Shown here piece by piece: positions 27,235 to 34,763 of a stretch of 64,000 nucleotides of DNA. Numbering within the stretch: the stretch's first letter is position 1; each line of letters starts with the position of its first letter. A program made the translations under genes and the position numbers. The DNA is taken from assembly GCA_015059785.1 (NCBI GenBank), contig SUZS01000001.1, positions 1 to 64,000 of the forward strand, in the 5' to 3' direction. Source of the stretch: Rikenellaceae bacterium. Its GTDB lineage: Bacteria; Bacteroidota; Bacteroidia; Bacteroidales; Rikenellaceae. The notes under the pieces were generated by a model, which did not search any database, had not been told where the DNA came from, and worked only from the letters and a program-made list of their open reading frames with translations.

Positions 27235-27369
27235 ATGGCTGTTAAGAAGACCAAAGATGGTACAGTAGACAAGCGCACCAAGGAGGGTAAGGCTATTGCT
27301 GCCCGTATGGCAAAGGCGCGTAAGGAGAAGAATAGTTTGAAAAACCGTATTAAAAGATTGTTTAGTTAG
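27235..27369 (+). CDS. 44-residue basic protein
   Basis: ATG 27235 to TAG 27369, starting 24 bases after the OmpA protein and ending one base before the TerB-like gene. The sequence is lysine/arginine rich (MAVKKTKDGTVDKRTKEG, ending RIKRLFS), without a signal peptide or membrane segment. The strong codon preference (AAG) matches the flanking genes, and the tight packing supports a real gene. Function unknown; a small RNA- or protein-binding role is only a guess from charge. Confidence 0.7.
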   Translation: MAVKKTKDGTVDKRTKEGKAIAARMAKARKEKNSLKNRIKRLFS

Positions 27370-27370
27370 T

Positions 27371-27781
27371 ATGAAGACAGATATCAAACACTTGGCGGCT
27401 ATTGCTGCAACAGCTATCTGGGCCGATGGCGAGTACGATGAGGCTGAGAAGATTGCGCTGGAGGAGATTGCCGAGGCCTTTGAGCTTGATGTAGAGCAGT
27501 TTACTGCTGCTGTTGAGGCAGCACTGGCGGAGGTTAAGGCTATGGACGAGGAGCAGGTAAACGCCTATATCCTTGACCACTCTGCAGAGATTGATGACGA
27601 CGAGGCGGTGCTTGCCTATGAGGCTGCGCTGCAGATTGTGCTTGTAGATGGCGTTCTGGGTGCTGCGGAGGTTGCAAACCTTCTCTCTATCGCCTCTGCA
27701 TTAGGCTTGGATGACGAGCAGGCGGTACTTCTGCTTGCAGATATGGTTAAGCAGGAGAGTGACCTTACTGTTGAATTGTAG
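27371..27781 (+). CDS. TerB-like helical protein
   Basis: 136 residues, acidic and all-helical. The repeated pattern AAIAATAIWADGEYDEAEKIAL and ALQIVLVDGVLGAAEVANL ('A/V-DG-x-hydrophobic-x-x-x-E') is the signature of TerB/DjlA-type domains, where acidic residues can bind metal. TerB domains occur in tellurite-resistance and phage-defence associated Ter systems. A shorter segment of the same kind is in the leucine-rich-repeat protein (281-330). It sits in the middle of the cluster and is probably cytoplasmic. Confidence 0.75.
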   Translation: MKTDIKHLAAIAATAIWADGEYDEAEKIALEEIAEAFELDVEQFTAAVEAALAEVKAMDEEQVNAYILDHSAEIDDDEAVLAYEAALQIVLVDGVLGAAEVANLLSIASALGLDDEQAVLLLADMVKQESDLTVEL

Positions 27782-27802
27782 TTATAATAAATACTAAATT
27801 CT

Positions 27803-28165
27803 ATGGGACTTTTTAATAATATTTTAGACAGATTTAAGAATGCAGAGTTTACCGTAGCTCCACAGAAGAAGCTCAAGACTATCTCTGCCGACTTTAAGAA
27901 GGCATTTAACCTTACATTAGTATTCTATAAGGGCGTGCAGATTGCCGATGGCGAGCTGACCCTTGCCGCTCTTAATAAGAAGACTACAAAGAATGTAAAC
28001 ACCCACGCCGAGGGCCTTAAGATTAAGGCAAGTATGAAGGTGGGCGAGGCTGAGAAGCTCTTTGATACCACTTTCGGCGTAACTGTTCAGATTAAGGATG
28101 CCGAGGGAACAAAGCTCGTTCCAAACGAGATTACCCTTGGTCAGGCCGCACGCGGCGAGTATTAA
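27803..28165 (+). CDS. Domain A protein (diverged copy)
   Basis: 120 residues. The core from about residue 22 (KKLKTISADFKKAFNLTLVF) to the end (GVTVQIKDAEGTKLVPNEIT) lines up with the 105-residue protein at 30895 (KTLKENFKKSFGSTLRVYKS, GVQVANADDTKLADNEATL) and with residues 368-462 of the LRR protein. Each has two alpha/beta-looking halves. I do not know a named family. A short amphipathic start (MGLFNNILDRFKN) could contact a membrane or partner. A hairpin follows the stop. Confidence 0.7.
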   Translation: MGLFNNILDRFKNAEFTVAPQKKLKTISADFKKAFNLTLVFYKGVQIADGELTLAALNKKTTKNVNTHAEGLKIKASMKVGEAEKLFDTTFGVTVQIKDAEGTKLVPNEITLGQAARGEY

Positions 28166-28172
28166 AATCAAT

Positions 28173-28198
28173 CCCGAGGCGCTTGACCGCTCCTCGGG
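28173..28198 (+). terminator. Hairpin after domain A gene
   Basis: CCCGAGG (28173-28179) and CCTCGGG (28192-28198) form a 7-bp G+C stem 8 bases after the stop at 28165. No T-run follows, so it may trim or stabilise mRNA rather than fully terminate. It also lies before the next start (28221), which argues against a longer N-terminus of that gene. Confidence 0.5.
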
Positions 28199-28220
28199 GT
28201 ACAAAAACTTAATTAGGGAT

Positions 28221-28904
28221 ATGAAGAAAATCTCATTAAGAAAAGACGCAGAAAAGGCGTTGAAAATGTACGAAAAGTTGGAGCCTTATGGTATCCAAGA
28301 GATGCTATTGAAGACACTTGTGAAAGAACATCCTGACCACACAAAGCGTGCGGCGGTTGATACAAAGGTAAAGTTGCTTAATCTATTCTATTCGACAGGT
28401 ATTCAAGCGGTTAGCAAAATGACTGACAATATCTTTGGAATAAAGGATATCGATGCACGGCTCAAACAAGGCGACTTGACATTGGTGCCACAAATAGCAA
28501 CTTTGAAACTAGATGGTGGAGAGCGATTTAACTATTCGTTTGCAACAAAATATTGTGCGCTTCATCAGCGTGAAAAGTTCCCTATCTACGATAGCATTGT
28601 GGCTGATACCTTCGAGAGCCTTTTTGTCAAAGGATATTTTCCCAAGTACACTTATAGCCGCTCAAAGAGCAAATCGCCAAATACTTTTACCAAAGGAGAG
28701 TTTGCTGCAAAACTTAAAGAGTACGACTTCTATGTTGAGTTTTACAAATACTTTATGGAGTTGTTTGATTTAACAAAGTATACAGTTCGTGAAATTGACT
28801 CATATATATGGGGAGCATTTAAGATTGCAGGTACTGATTTCAAGATAGAGCAGTTAGCACAACTTGATAAGTCTAAAATTGCCGAGGTAGAAATTGATAA
28901 ATAA
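28221..28904 (+). CDS. Uncharacterised protein, possible later insertion into the cluster
   Basis: 227 residues from MKKISLRKDAEKALKMYEKL. A conserved-looking centre reads FATKYCALHQREKFPIYDS (about 118-136), a 'K-Y-C-x-x-H ... P-I-Y-D' motif I have seen in unannotated bacterial proteins; helical content is high. No signal or membrane segment. It lacks domains A, B and C. Codon use differs from the neighbours: AAA and TTT dominate here while the flanking genes prefer AAG and TTC, and A+T content is higher. That suggests separate ancestry. Start at 28221 rather than 28098 because of the intervening hairpin and overlap. Confidence 0.65.
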   Translation: MKKISLRKDAEKALKMYEKLEPYGIQEMLLKTLVKEHPDHTKRAAVDTKVKLLNLFYSTGIQAVSKMTDNIFGIKDIDARLKQGDLTLVPQIATLKLDGGERFNYSFATKYCALHQREKFPIYDSIVADTFESLFVKGYFPKYTYSRSKSKSPNTFTKGEFAAKLKEYDFYVEFYKYFMELFDLTKYTVREIDSYIWGAFKIAGTDFKIEQLAQLDKSKIAEVEIDK

Positions 28905-28926
28905 TAAACATAAAAAACAATAGATT

Positions 28927-30612
28927 ATGGCAATATTTTATCACAATGGTAATTACTTCGAGATTATAGAGGGTACCGATGAGGTTATCTTGCGTCGTTC
29001 AGGTGAAAAAAGTGGCGATGTGATTCTTCCGAAATATGCTATGTATAATGACAAACGATACACAGTAACAAAGATTATACCTCAAAAGGTTAAAGTAATG
29101 GAGAATCTAAATGCCGAAGATAAGCGAAAAAAACCAGATTGGCGCGAGACTCCGTACACCAGAGATGCCTCATTATTTTGTAGAGTAGAACGGTATTACG
29201 ACAGTGATAAGCCTGTTCTTATGCCAAAACTCGATATTACATCAATTCTAATCCCAAGCACAGTTACCGAGATTGGTGATTATGCTTTTGCGAATTGCTC
29301 CTCGCTGACAAGTCTTAATATCCCTGATAGCGTTACTTCGATTGGAGTACAAGCATTCTCTAATTGCACTTCGCTGAAAAGTCTTACTATCCCTGATAGC
29401 GTTACTTCGATAGGAGATTGTGCATTTGTTTTAGCATGTGGTTTAGAGTCATTGAGATTGTCATCTAATGTAAAAAAACTTAGGGACTATCTGTTTGGTT
29501 GGGCGGCCTATTGGATGGGGGCAGACCAACGTAACCCTAATTCCATAAAGATAGAGATTCCTTCAATCGTAGAAGAAATAGGACAATATGCTTTTAATGT
29601 TTTTCAAAACGCAGAGATTATTATTTATAATGAACCTGGCGAGGTGATGGTAGCAACCAATGCATTTGCTCCCACAGCAAGTGTAAAATATGTTTGCAAA
29701 AAGGCAAAGGCCGATAAGAAAGAGACGCCCAAACAAGAGGTTGAGCAAGTCGCAGCACCTGCACCTACAATTGATTTGGATAAATTGATAGAGGCTGTGG
29801 TTGCCGACGGCGTGATTACTGACAAGGAGCGTGCTGTGATACTAAAGAAGGCTACTGCTGCGGGATACGATGCTGACGAGGTTGAGATTCTGCTTGACGG
29901 CAAACTTGCAGAGAAACAAAGTGCGAGCCAGCCAACACCAAAGGCAACACCAAAAGCTGAGCAAAAAGTTGAGCTAAAGCCCGAGCCAAAGCCCGAGCCA
30001 AAGGCAGCTGCACCAGTAACGAATGGTAATGGTTTAGTGTTGCAGAAGGGTACGGTAGTAGCCGATTTGAAGGCAACATTTAATGCTCGTTTTGGTGCGA
30101 AGTTACGAGTTTATTCAGGTCGCAGTCAGGCGGAGCAGAGTGCAACTCTTGGCGAGTTGGGCCTTACTAATGAGGGCAATTTTGAGTGTCAAGCAAGCCT
30201 CACCGTTGGTTCATTTATCAAGCGTATGCAGAGTGAGCACGGTTTAAAGGTTAAGGTATACACGCCAGACGAGTGGGTTGCAGCACTTGATGGACTTACA
30301 CTGGAGAGTGCCGGCAAGGTAAAGAAGAACGCCTCTAAAGCAGATATGGAGAGTATGATTGCTTATCAGCGCACCGATGATGCTACTGAGACTGCGGTTG
30401 TAGATATTAAGAAAAGTGCAACTTATGGCGATTACACTATCAATATCGCATCGAACAATAGCGTAACGGTATTGAAGAATGATGTTGCTTGCGACAATGT
30501 AAAGGGTGCGCTGCGTGAGATTGCAGAGAAAGAGGGCTTTGAGTATGACCCGTCGTGGACTACTCGTCAGTTCGGTTCTAAATTAGTAGATTTTCTTAAC
30601 GAGAAAAAATAA
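28927..30612 (+). CDS. Leucine-rich-repeat protein with TerB-like segment and domains A and B
   Basis: 561 residues, no signal peptide. Order: N-terminal region 1-100; BspA-type 23-residue leucine-rich repeats about 101-190 (IPDSVTSIGVQAFSNCTSLK) with a further part near 205-240; a TerB-like stretch 281-330 (VVADGVITDKERAVILKKAT); a Pro/Glu/Lys linker (335-362); domain A 368-462; domain B 498-560 (EGFEYDPSWTTRQFGSKLV). It therefore joins in one chain pieces that neighbouring genes encode separately. The first half is A+T-richer than the second, hinting at gene fusion. Possibly a scaffold or adaptor of the cluster. Confidence 0.8.
   Translation: MAIFYHNGNYFEIIEGTDEVILRRSGEKSGDVILPKYAMYNDKRYTVTKIIPQKVKVMENLNAEDKRKKPDWRETPYTRDASLFCRVERYYDSDKPVLMPKLDITSILIPSTVTEIGDYAFANCSSLTSLNIPDSVTSIGVQAFSNCTSLKSLTIPDSVTSIGDCAFVLACGLESLRLSSNVKKLRDYLFGWAAYWMGADQRNPNSIKIEIPSIVEEIGQYAFNVFQNAEIIIYNEPGEVMVATNAFAPTASVKYVCKKAKADKKETPKQEVEQVAAPAPTIDLDKLIEAVVADGVITDKERAVILKKATAAGYDADEVEILLDGKLAEKQSASQPTPKATPKAEQKVELKPEPKPEPKAAAPVTNGNGLVLQKGTVVADLKATFNARFGAKLRVYSGRSQAEQSATLGELGLTNEGNFECQASLTVGSFIKRMQSEHGLKVKVYTPDEWVAALDGLTLESAGKVKKNASKADMESMIAYQRTDDATETAVVDIKKSATYGDYTINIASNNSVTVLKNDVACDNVKGALREIAEKEGFEYDPSWTTRQFGSKLVDFLNEKK
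29311..29417 (+). repeat. Tandem 69-bp leucine-rich-repeat units
   Basis: AGTCTT...ATCCCTGATAGCGTTACTTCGAT occurs at 29311 and again at 29380, exactly 69 bases (23 codons) apart with few differences. Recent unit duplication makes repeat number likely to vary between strains. Confidence 0.75.
30492..30609 (+). repeat. Direct repeat, copy 1 (domain B coding)
   Basis: 118 bases, nearly identical to 30734-30851, encoding the last 38 residues of domain B of the LRR protein. Fewer than about ten substitutions were noticed over the length. Confidence 0.85.
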
Positions 30613-30653
30613 TTTAATTAACAATTCTTCTAACCATTAAAAACTAAAAAATT

Positions 30654-30857
30654 ATGGCAAAGAAATCGGTAATTACAGGAGAGTATGTAGTCTCTGTATT
30701 GGATAACGGCGCTATTGAGGTGTATCGTATCTACGATAATGTAAAGGGTGCGCTTCGTGAGATTGCAGAGAAGGAGGGCTTTGAGTATGACTCGTCGTGG
30801 ACTACCCGTCAGTTCGGTTCTAAATTAGTAGATTTTCTTACTGAGAAAAAACAATAA
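30654..30857 (+). CDS. Stand-alone domain B protein
   Basis: 67 residues (MAKKSVITGEYVVSVLDNGA ... LTEKKQ), essentially only domain B. Its C-terminal two thirds is almost identical, in protein and DNA, to the end of the preceding LRR protein and more distantly similar to residues 1-70 of the OmpA protein. Leader sequences (AACCATTAAAA... before each ATG) are also alike for this gene and the next. It could act as a soluble competitor or partner for the domain B of the larger proteins; this is inference. Confidence 0.8.
   Translation: MAKKSVITGEYVVSVLDNGAIEVYRIYDNVKGALREIAEKEGFEYDSSWTTRQFGSKLVDFLTEKKQ
30734..30851 (+). repeat. Direct repeat, copy 2 (domain B coding)
   Basis: Second copy of 30492-30609, offset 242 bases. 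Shared stretch includes GGTTCTAAATTAGTAGATTT. The pair shows a recent partial duplication that created or replaced the 67-residue gene. Confidence 0.85.
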
Positions 30858-30894
30858 AAACACATTTTTTATTAACCATTAAAACTTTAAGATT

Positions 30895-31212
30895 ATGGCA
30901 GAATTTAAGTTGGATGGCCGTATGAAGGTCAAGACTTTGAAGGAGAACTTCAAGAAGAGCTTCGGCTCAACACTTCGCGTTTACAAGAGCGTAACTTGCA
31001 AGGGTGCAATGGCTGACGATGACGCTACACTCGCTTCTCTGCGTGCAGAGGGTAAGAAGGGCGGCGAGCTTACAGTAGGTGGTAACCTGCGCGTAGGTAA
31101 CTTCGAGAAGAAGATTGCTGAGCTCTATGGCATTGGTGTTCAGGTAGCTAACGCTGACGACACTAAGCTTGCTGACAACGAGGCAACTCTTGTCGCTGCT
31201 GGTAAGGAGTAG
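30895..31212 (+). CDS. Stand-alone domain A protein
   Basis: 105 residues with strongly biased codons (AAG, CGT, GGT, GAG), suggesting high expression. Motifs: KTLKENFKKSFGSTLRVYKS, DDATLASLRAEGKKGGEL, LRVGNFEKKIAELYGIGVQV, ADDTKLADNEATL. It is the cleanest version of domain A; diverged relatives are the gene at 27803 and part of the LRR protein. No signal peptide. I recognise it as a widespread uncharacterised type but cannot name a family. A strong hairpin follows it. Confidence 0.8.
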   Translation: MAEFKLDGRMKVKTLKENFKKSFGSTLRVYKSVTCKGAMADDDATLASLRAEGKKGGELTVGGNLRVGNFEKKIAELYGIGVQVANADDTKLADNEATLVAAGKE

Positions 31213-31230
31213 TCCTACTACAACTATTAG

Positions 31231-31258
31231 GTATGTGGGGTCTGATCGCCCCACATAC
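31231..31258 (+). terminator. Strong hairpin after domain A gene
   Basis: GTATGTGGGG (31231-31240) and CCCCACATAC (31249-31258) form a perfect 10-bp stem with the loop TCTGATCG. There is no T-run. It may protect the 3' end of the domain A message or partly stop transcription before the next gene. Confidence 0.6.
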
Positions 31259-31284
31259 TGCAAAGACCTTAAAACTAAAACATT

Positions 31285-31524
31285 ATGAAGGCATATTACA
31301 AGAAGAAGATTATTGACCTGCGCGCTCGTTTAGAGAAGGAGAAGGAGGCAAAGAAGCGCGACAATGCCTACTATGCCGAGAAGGTTAGAGAGGCATCGGG
31401 TCCATCAAACAAGGCTTACTATCGCAGATGTAAGGTAGACCACGCAGCGGCGCACGACCGCACAATAGCATCTATCAAACGCGATATTGAGAGTGCAAAG
31501 GAGTCACTAAAGAGGTGTAAATAG
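31285..31524 (+). CDS. 79-residue coiled-coil protein
   Basis: Highly charged, helical (MKAYYKKKIIDLRARLEKEK ... DIESAKESLKRCK), with heptad-like spacing and no signal peptide. The AYY sequence occurs three times (residues 3-5, 29-31 and 44-46). Function unknown. After its TAG stop the same frame stays open for another 36 codons (31525-31635), discussed as a finding. The KAP NTPase gene starts 117 bases downstream. Confidence 0.65.
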   Translation: MKAYYKKKIIDLRARLEKEKEAKKRDNAYYAEKVREASGPSNKAYYRRCKVDHAAAHDRTIASIKRDIESAKESLKRCK

Positions 31525-31641
31525 CACATATCAAACACGAAAAATGTAGATAACCACGAGTGTGGCAAAGAGTATCCTCAATATTATAAAAGCATTATGC
31601 ACGGGCAGTTGCTTGATGTGTTAAATAGTTTCTAAACAGAT

Positions 31642-33405
31642 ATGAAATCGAGTATTATTGATGTTCCTCGTAAACATACACAGGACGACCTTTTTGGTAT
31701 TCAGATTTATCAGGACGCGCTGATTGAGTATATCCGCCTAACTGATACTCCAATTACTATCGCCCTTCAGGGCGAGTGGGGAAGTGGAAAAACCTCGCTG
31801 ATGAACCTACTTCGCTACAACCTTTGCGATGTAGACAGTGCGCCATACTTCCCAATATGGATTAACACTTGGCAGTACTCACTGATGAAGAGCCCACAGC
31901 AGGCTATTATGTCAATTTTGGAGGGTATTATCAACCAGATTGGCGCGCTCAACCCGAGCGAGCAAAAGTGGGCAGAGAGCAAACGCAAGATTGGCGGACT
32001 GTTTAAGAAGATGGCATCCGTGGGCACAAAGGTTGCTGCGGGTGCTGTAGGCATTGACGGCGGACTTGTAGACGAGCTTTTTGAGGGTGGCGAGCAGGCC
32101 TCTTCAGATATTACACAACTCAAGGAGGAGATTGCAAAGCTTATTGACGAGGCGCTGTCAAAGGATAGCTCAAAGAGTGGTTTTACATTCTACATTGACG
32201 ACCTTGACCGTATAGACCCACCAGTAGCAGTAGAGATTCTTGAGCTTCTCAAAAATATCTTTGACCTTGAGAAGTGTGTATTTATCCTCGCCATTGACTA
32301 CGATGTGGTCATCAAGGGCTTAAAGCCAAAGTTTGGCGAGCTGACAGAGGCCAACGAGCGCGAGTTCCGCTCATTCTTTGATAAGATTATCCAGCTGCCA
32401 TTCTCTATGCCAGTGGCTTCATATAGCGTGGACTCGTTCCTTGTAGACGCATTAAGCAAGATAGAGTTCTTTACAGCAGATGAGCTTAACGATGTCGCAC
32501 TGGCAGAGACCCTTTCGGAGATTACCCGCCTCTCTGTCGGCACAAACCCTCGCTCGCTCAAGCGACTGACAAACACCCTTGCGCTGATATCTATTATCAA
32601 CAATCTTCAGCATAAGGATGGAGTTTCGGCAGCCGAGCGACTATCAAAAGTTCTAAACTATGCCCTTGTATGTACCCAGATTGCCTATCCGTATATCTAC
32701 AATCAGCTTGGCGAGTCTCCAGACTTTAAGGCTTGGAACGAGAAGATAGCCTCAAAGCTCAAGCTGCGCCCACTGACCGAGGCCGAGCGAGATACTCTTG
32801 ATGCCACAGAGGAGTTTGACGAGGATTGGGAGAAGGTTGTCTATCGTATGTGCCAGAAGGAGACCTACCTTAGCAACCGCGCCTTTAGCGTCTCTGCCCT
32901 GCTCAATAAGATTGCCGAGATTGTAGATAACGACGAGCAGTTGGGCGAGCTTGTTGAGGCGACCCTTGAGCTCTCTGCTGTAACAAACATCAAGGCCTTT
33001 GATGGTCCAGTGAAGAAGCCAACAAAGTTCAACCGTGACACCTCGTCATACAAGTTCAATGGAGTGGTATATACAAAGAAGACCAAGTTTGTTCACGATG
33101 TTGTGGCCTTCTACCTATCGCAGCATCCAGCCACTACGCACGAGCAGCTCAAAGAGGCCTTCTCAATCAAGAAGAATATGGATAGCGTATTCTTGGATTA
33201 TGAGGAGTACCTACAGAAGTTAGCAGAGAAGGGTGAGGTGGGTTTCTTTGGTCGACGACCAGATATCCCTACTGTGCAGCTTGCAGATAAGAAGATTGTT
33301 ATCTGCACCAACTGGCCAACAATGGTAAATGGCAAGCCAGCAGAGTTTGCAAAGCTGTTAGACCACATGCGCATAAAGTTGGGCTATAAGGTTGAAAATT
33401 GTTAG
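31642..33405 (+). CDS. KAP-family P-loop NTPase with C-terminal domain C
   Basis: 587 residues. Walker A GEWGSGKTS at 44-52, the KAP-type stretch FPIWINTWQYS (70-80), Walker B FTFYIDDLDRI (181-191) followed by PPVAVEILELLKNIFDL. No clear membrane helices are inserted, unlike many KAP proteins; residues 122-140 are only weakly hydrophobic. Residues 482-587 (KFVHDVVAFYLSQHPATTHE, IVICTNWPTM, KLGYKVE) resemble domain C of the OmpA protein at 26005. KAP NTPases act at membranes in signalling and in some phage-defence systems. Here it is the likely energy-using part of the cluster. Confidence 0.9.
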   Translation: MKSSIIDVPRKHTQDDLFGIQIYQDALIEYIRLTDTPITIALQGEWGSGKTSLMNLLRYNLCDVDSAPYFPIWINTWQYSLMKSPQQAIMSILEGIINQIGALNPSEQKWAESKRKIGGLFKKMASVGTKVAAGAVGIDGGLVDELFEGGEQASSDITQLKEEIAKLIDEALSKDSSKSGFTFYIDDLDRIDPPVAVEILELLKNIFDLEKCVFILAIDYDVVIKGLKPKFGELTEANEREFRSFFDKIIQLPFSMPVASYSVDSFLVDALSKIEFFTADELNDVALAETLSEITRLSVGTNPRSLKRLTNTLALISIINNLQHKDGVSAAERLSKVLNYALVCTQIAYPYIYNQLGESPDFKAWNEKIASKLKLRPLTEAERDTLDATEEFDEDWEKVVYRMCQKETYLSNRAFSVSALLNKIAEIVDNDEQLGELVEATLELSAVTNIKAFDGPVKKPTKFNRDTSSYKFNGVVYTKKTKFVHDVVAFYLSQHPATTHEQLKEAFSIKKNMDSVFLDYEEYLQKLAEKGEVGFFGRRPDIPTVQLADKKIVICTNWPTMVNGKPAEFAKLLDHMRIKLGYKVENC

Positions 33406-33439
33406 AAAGTTTGTATTTCTGTAGACTAATCCAAATAGA

Positions 33440-34198
33440 GTGATGAAACGATTATTTGTACTACTCGCCACTGCTGCTGCCATTTTCGGGGCAACAGCGC
33501 AAGAGGCGGAATTTACAGCCGACCGTCCAGGCGCCTCTACAGGCCCAAATGTTGTCGGCCATAAGGTTATTCAGCTTGAGCAGGGCATTCAGTATGATGG
33601 CGACGGCGGCAGAGGCCAGTTTACATTTAGCAACACCCTTCTTCGCTATGGACTCTTTGACTGCGCCGAGCTTCGTTTAGGTGGCGATGCGTTTATCTAT
33701 CCAAATGGCAACAAGAAGTGGAGTGCAGCATTCTCGGGCTTGACACTCGGAACAAAAATCGCCTGCTTTGAGGGTCGTGGAGCAATCCCTGCCGCATCGT
33801 TTATGGCGCAGCTCTCGTTCCCAAAAACTGGCTCAGAAGGTTTTGCTGTTGAGCACCTTGCCCCATCTGTCTACCTACTCTTTGATAACCCAGTAACCGA
33901 CTGGTTCAGCATCGGATACAATGTGGGCGCAGAGTGGAACGGAAGCCTGCCCGGCGCAAGCTCCTTTGTAGCTGTATGCTTCGGCTTTAGCATTACCGAC
34001 CGCCTTGGCTGCTTTGCCGAGAGCTACAACTACTTCTCAAAGTATGGACACACCTATGCCGCAGACTTCGGCCTAAACTATATGGTTGGTAAACGAGTAC
34101 AGCTTGACCTTGCTGCCAATATAGACCTGCAAAACCCTGCACAGTGCTGGGCAATGAGCTTCGGTGTGGCTTGGCAGATAAACAACCCTAAAAAATAG
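33440..34198 (+). CDS. Outer-membrane beta-barrel, phenol-degradation MetA-like transporter family
   Basis: 252 residues with signal peptide (MMKRLFVLLATAAAIFGATAQ; either of two adjacent ATGs could start). The opening EAEFTADRPGASTGPNVVG and HKVIQLEQGIQYD is the pattern of the 'MetA-pathway of phenol degradation' barrel family (PF13557-like), followed by amphipathic strands to the end. Substrate not assignable. In the cluster it would give the outer-membrane component. Confidence 0.75.
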   Translation: MMKRLFVLLATAAAIFGATAQEAEFTADRPGASTGPNVVGHKVIQLEQGIQYDGDGGRGQFTFSNTLLRYGLFDCAELRLGGDAFIYPNGNKKWSAAFSGLTLGTKIACFEGRGAIPAASFMAQLSFPKTGSEGFAVEHLAPSVYLLFDNPVTDWFSIGYNVGAEWNGSLPGASSFVAVCFGFSITDRLGCFAESYNYFSKYGHTYAADFGLNYMVGKRVQLDLAANIDLQNPAQCWAMSFGVAWQINNPKK

Positions 34199-34206
34199 AT
34201 TAAAGG

Positions 34207-34761
34207 ATGAAAAAAATTTTGTTAATTATAGCAATTTTAGCCTCTTGCTCTTGCTCGTCAGAGCAGAAACGCATTGAGGAGGCATTTGCGAAGATTGAGA
34301 ATGTTGCCCAAATAGGTACTGTAGAGTATACGGTAACAAAGCTTATTATTGCAGACGATGATGCCTTTTATAAGATGGGTGAGCGTAAGATTATCTTCTC
34401 TTGCAAGGCCTTTGTTAAGGCGGGTATTGATATGAAGGACTTTACGGCCCAGGATGTAAAGATTGGTAATGATAAGTCTGTCATTGTTACCCTTCCGCAA
34501 CCAAAGGTGCTGTCATTTAATATGCCAGCAGAGCAGATAAAGGTAGAATTCTCAAAGGTTAGCGGCCTGCGCACAAACTTTAATGCTGAGGAGCGCAACG
34601 AGCTACTCAAACAAGGCGAGGCTAATATTATGGGGGATATGGAGAGGCTCGGCATACTGAAGGATGCTAAACAGAATGCTGTTGTCTTCTTCCAGACACT
34701 GCTTGCTGGTGCCGGTTTTGACAATGTAGTTATTAACTTTAAGGAGCAGAAGGAGGCATAG
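34207..34761 (+). CDS. DUF4230 lipoprotein
   Basis: 184 residues; signal with lipobox ILASCSCSSE. The DUF4230 pattern is visible: AQIGTVEYTVTKLIIADD, FSCKAFVKAGIDMKDFTAQD, VIVTLPQPKVL and a C-terminal helix ending in DNVVINFKE. It starts 8 bases after the barrel gene and ends 2 before a second DUF4230 gene. Family function unknown; it should be anchored on the periplasmic side. Confidence 0.85.
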   Translation: MKKILLIIAILASCSCSSEQKRIEEAFAKIENVAQIGTVEYTVTKLIIADDDAFYKMGERKIIFSCKAFVKAGIDMKDFTAQDVKIGNDKSVIVTLPQPKVLSFNMPAEQIKVEFSKVSGLRTNFNAEERNELLKQGEANIMGDMERLGILKDAKQNAVVFFQTLLAGAGFDNVVINFKEQKEA

Positions 34762-34763
34762 TT

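Noticed and set aside
29311..29417. Regularly spaced 69-bp repeats as a CRISPR array
   Set aside because: They are in-frame leucine-rich-repeat codons with no unique spacers and no cas genes nearby.
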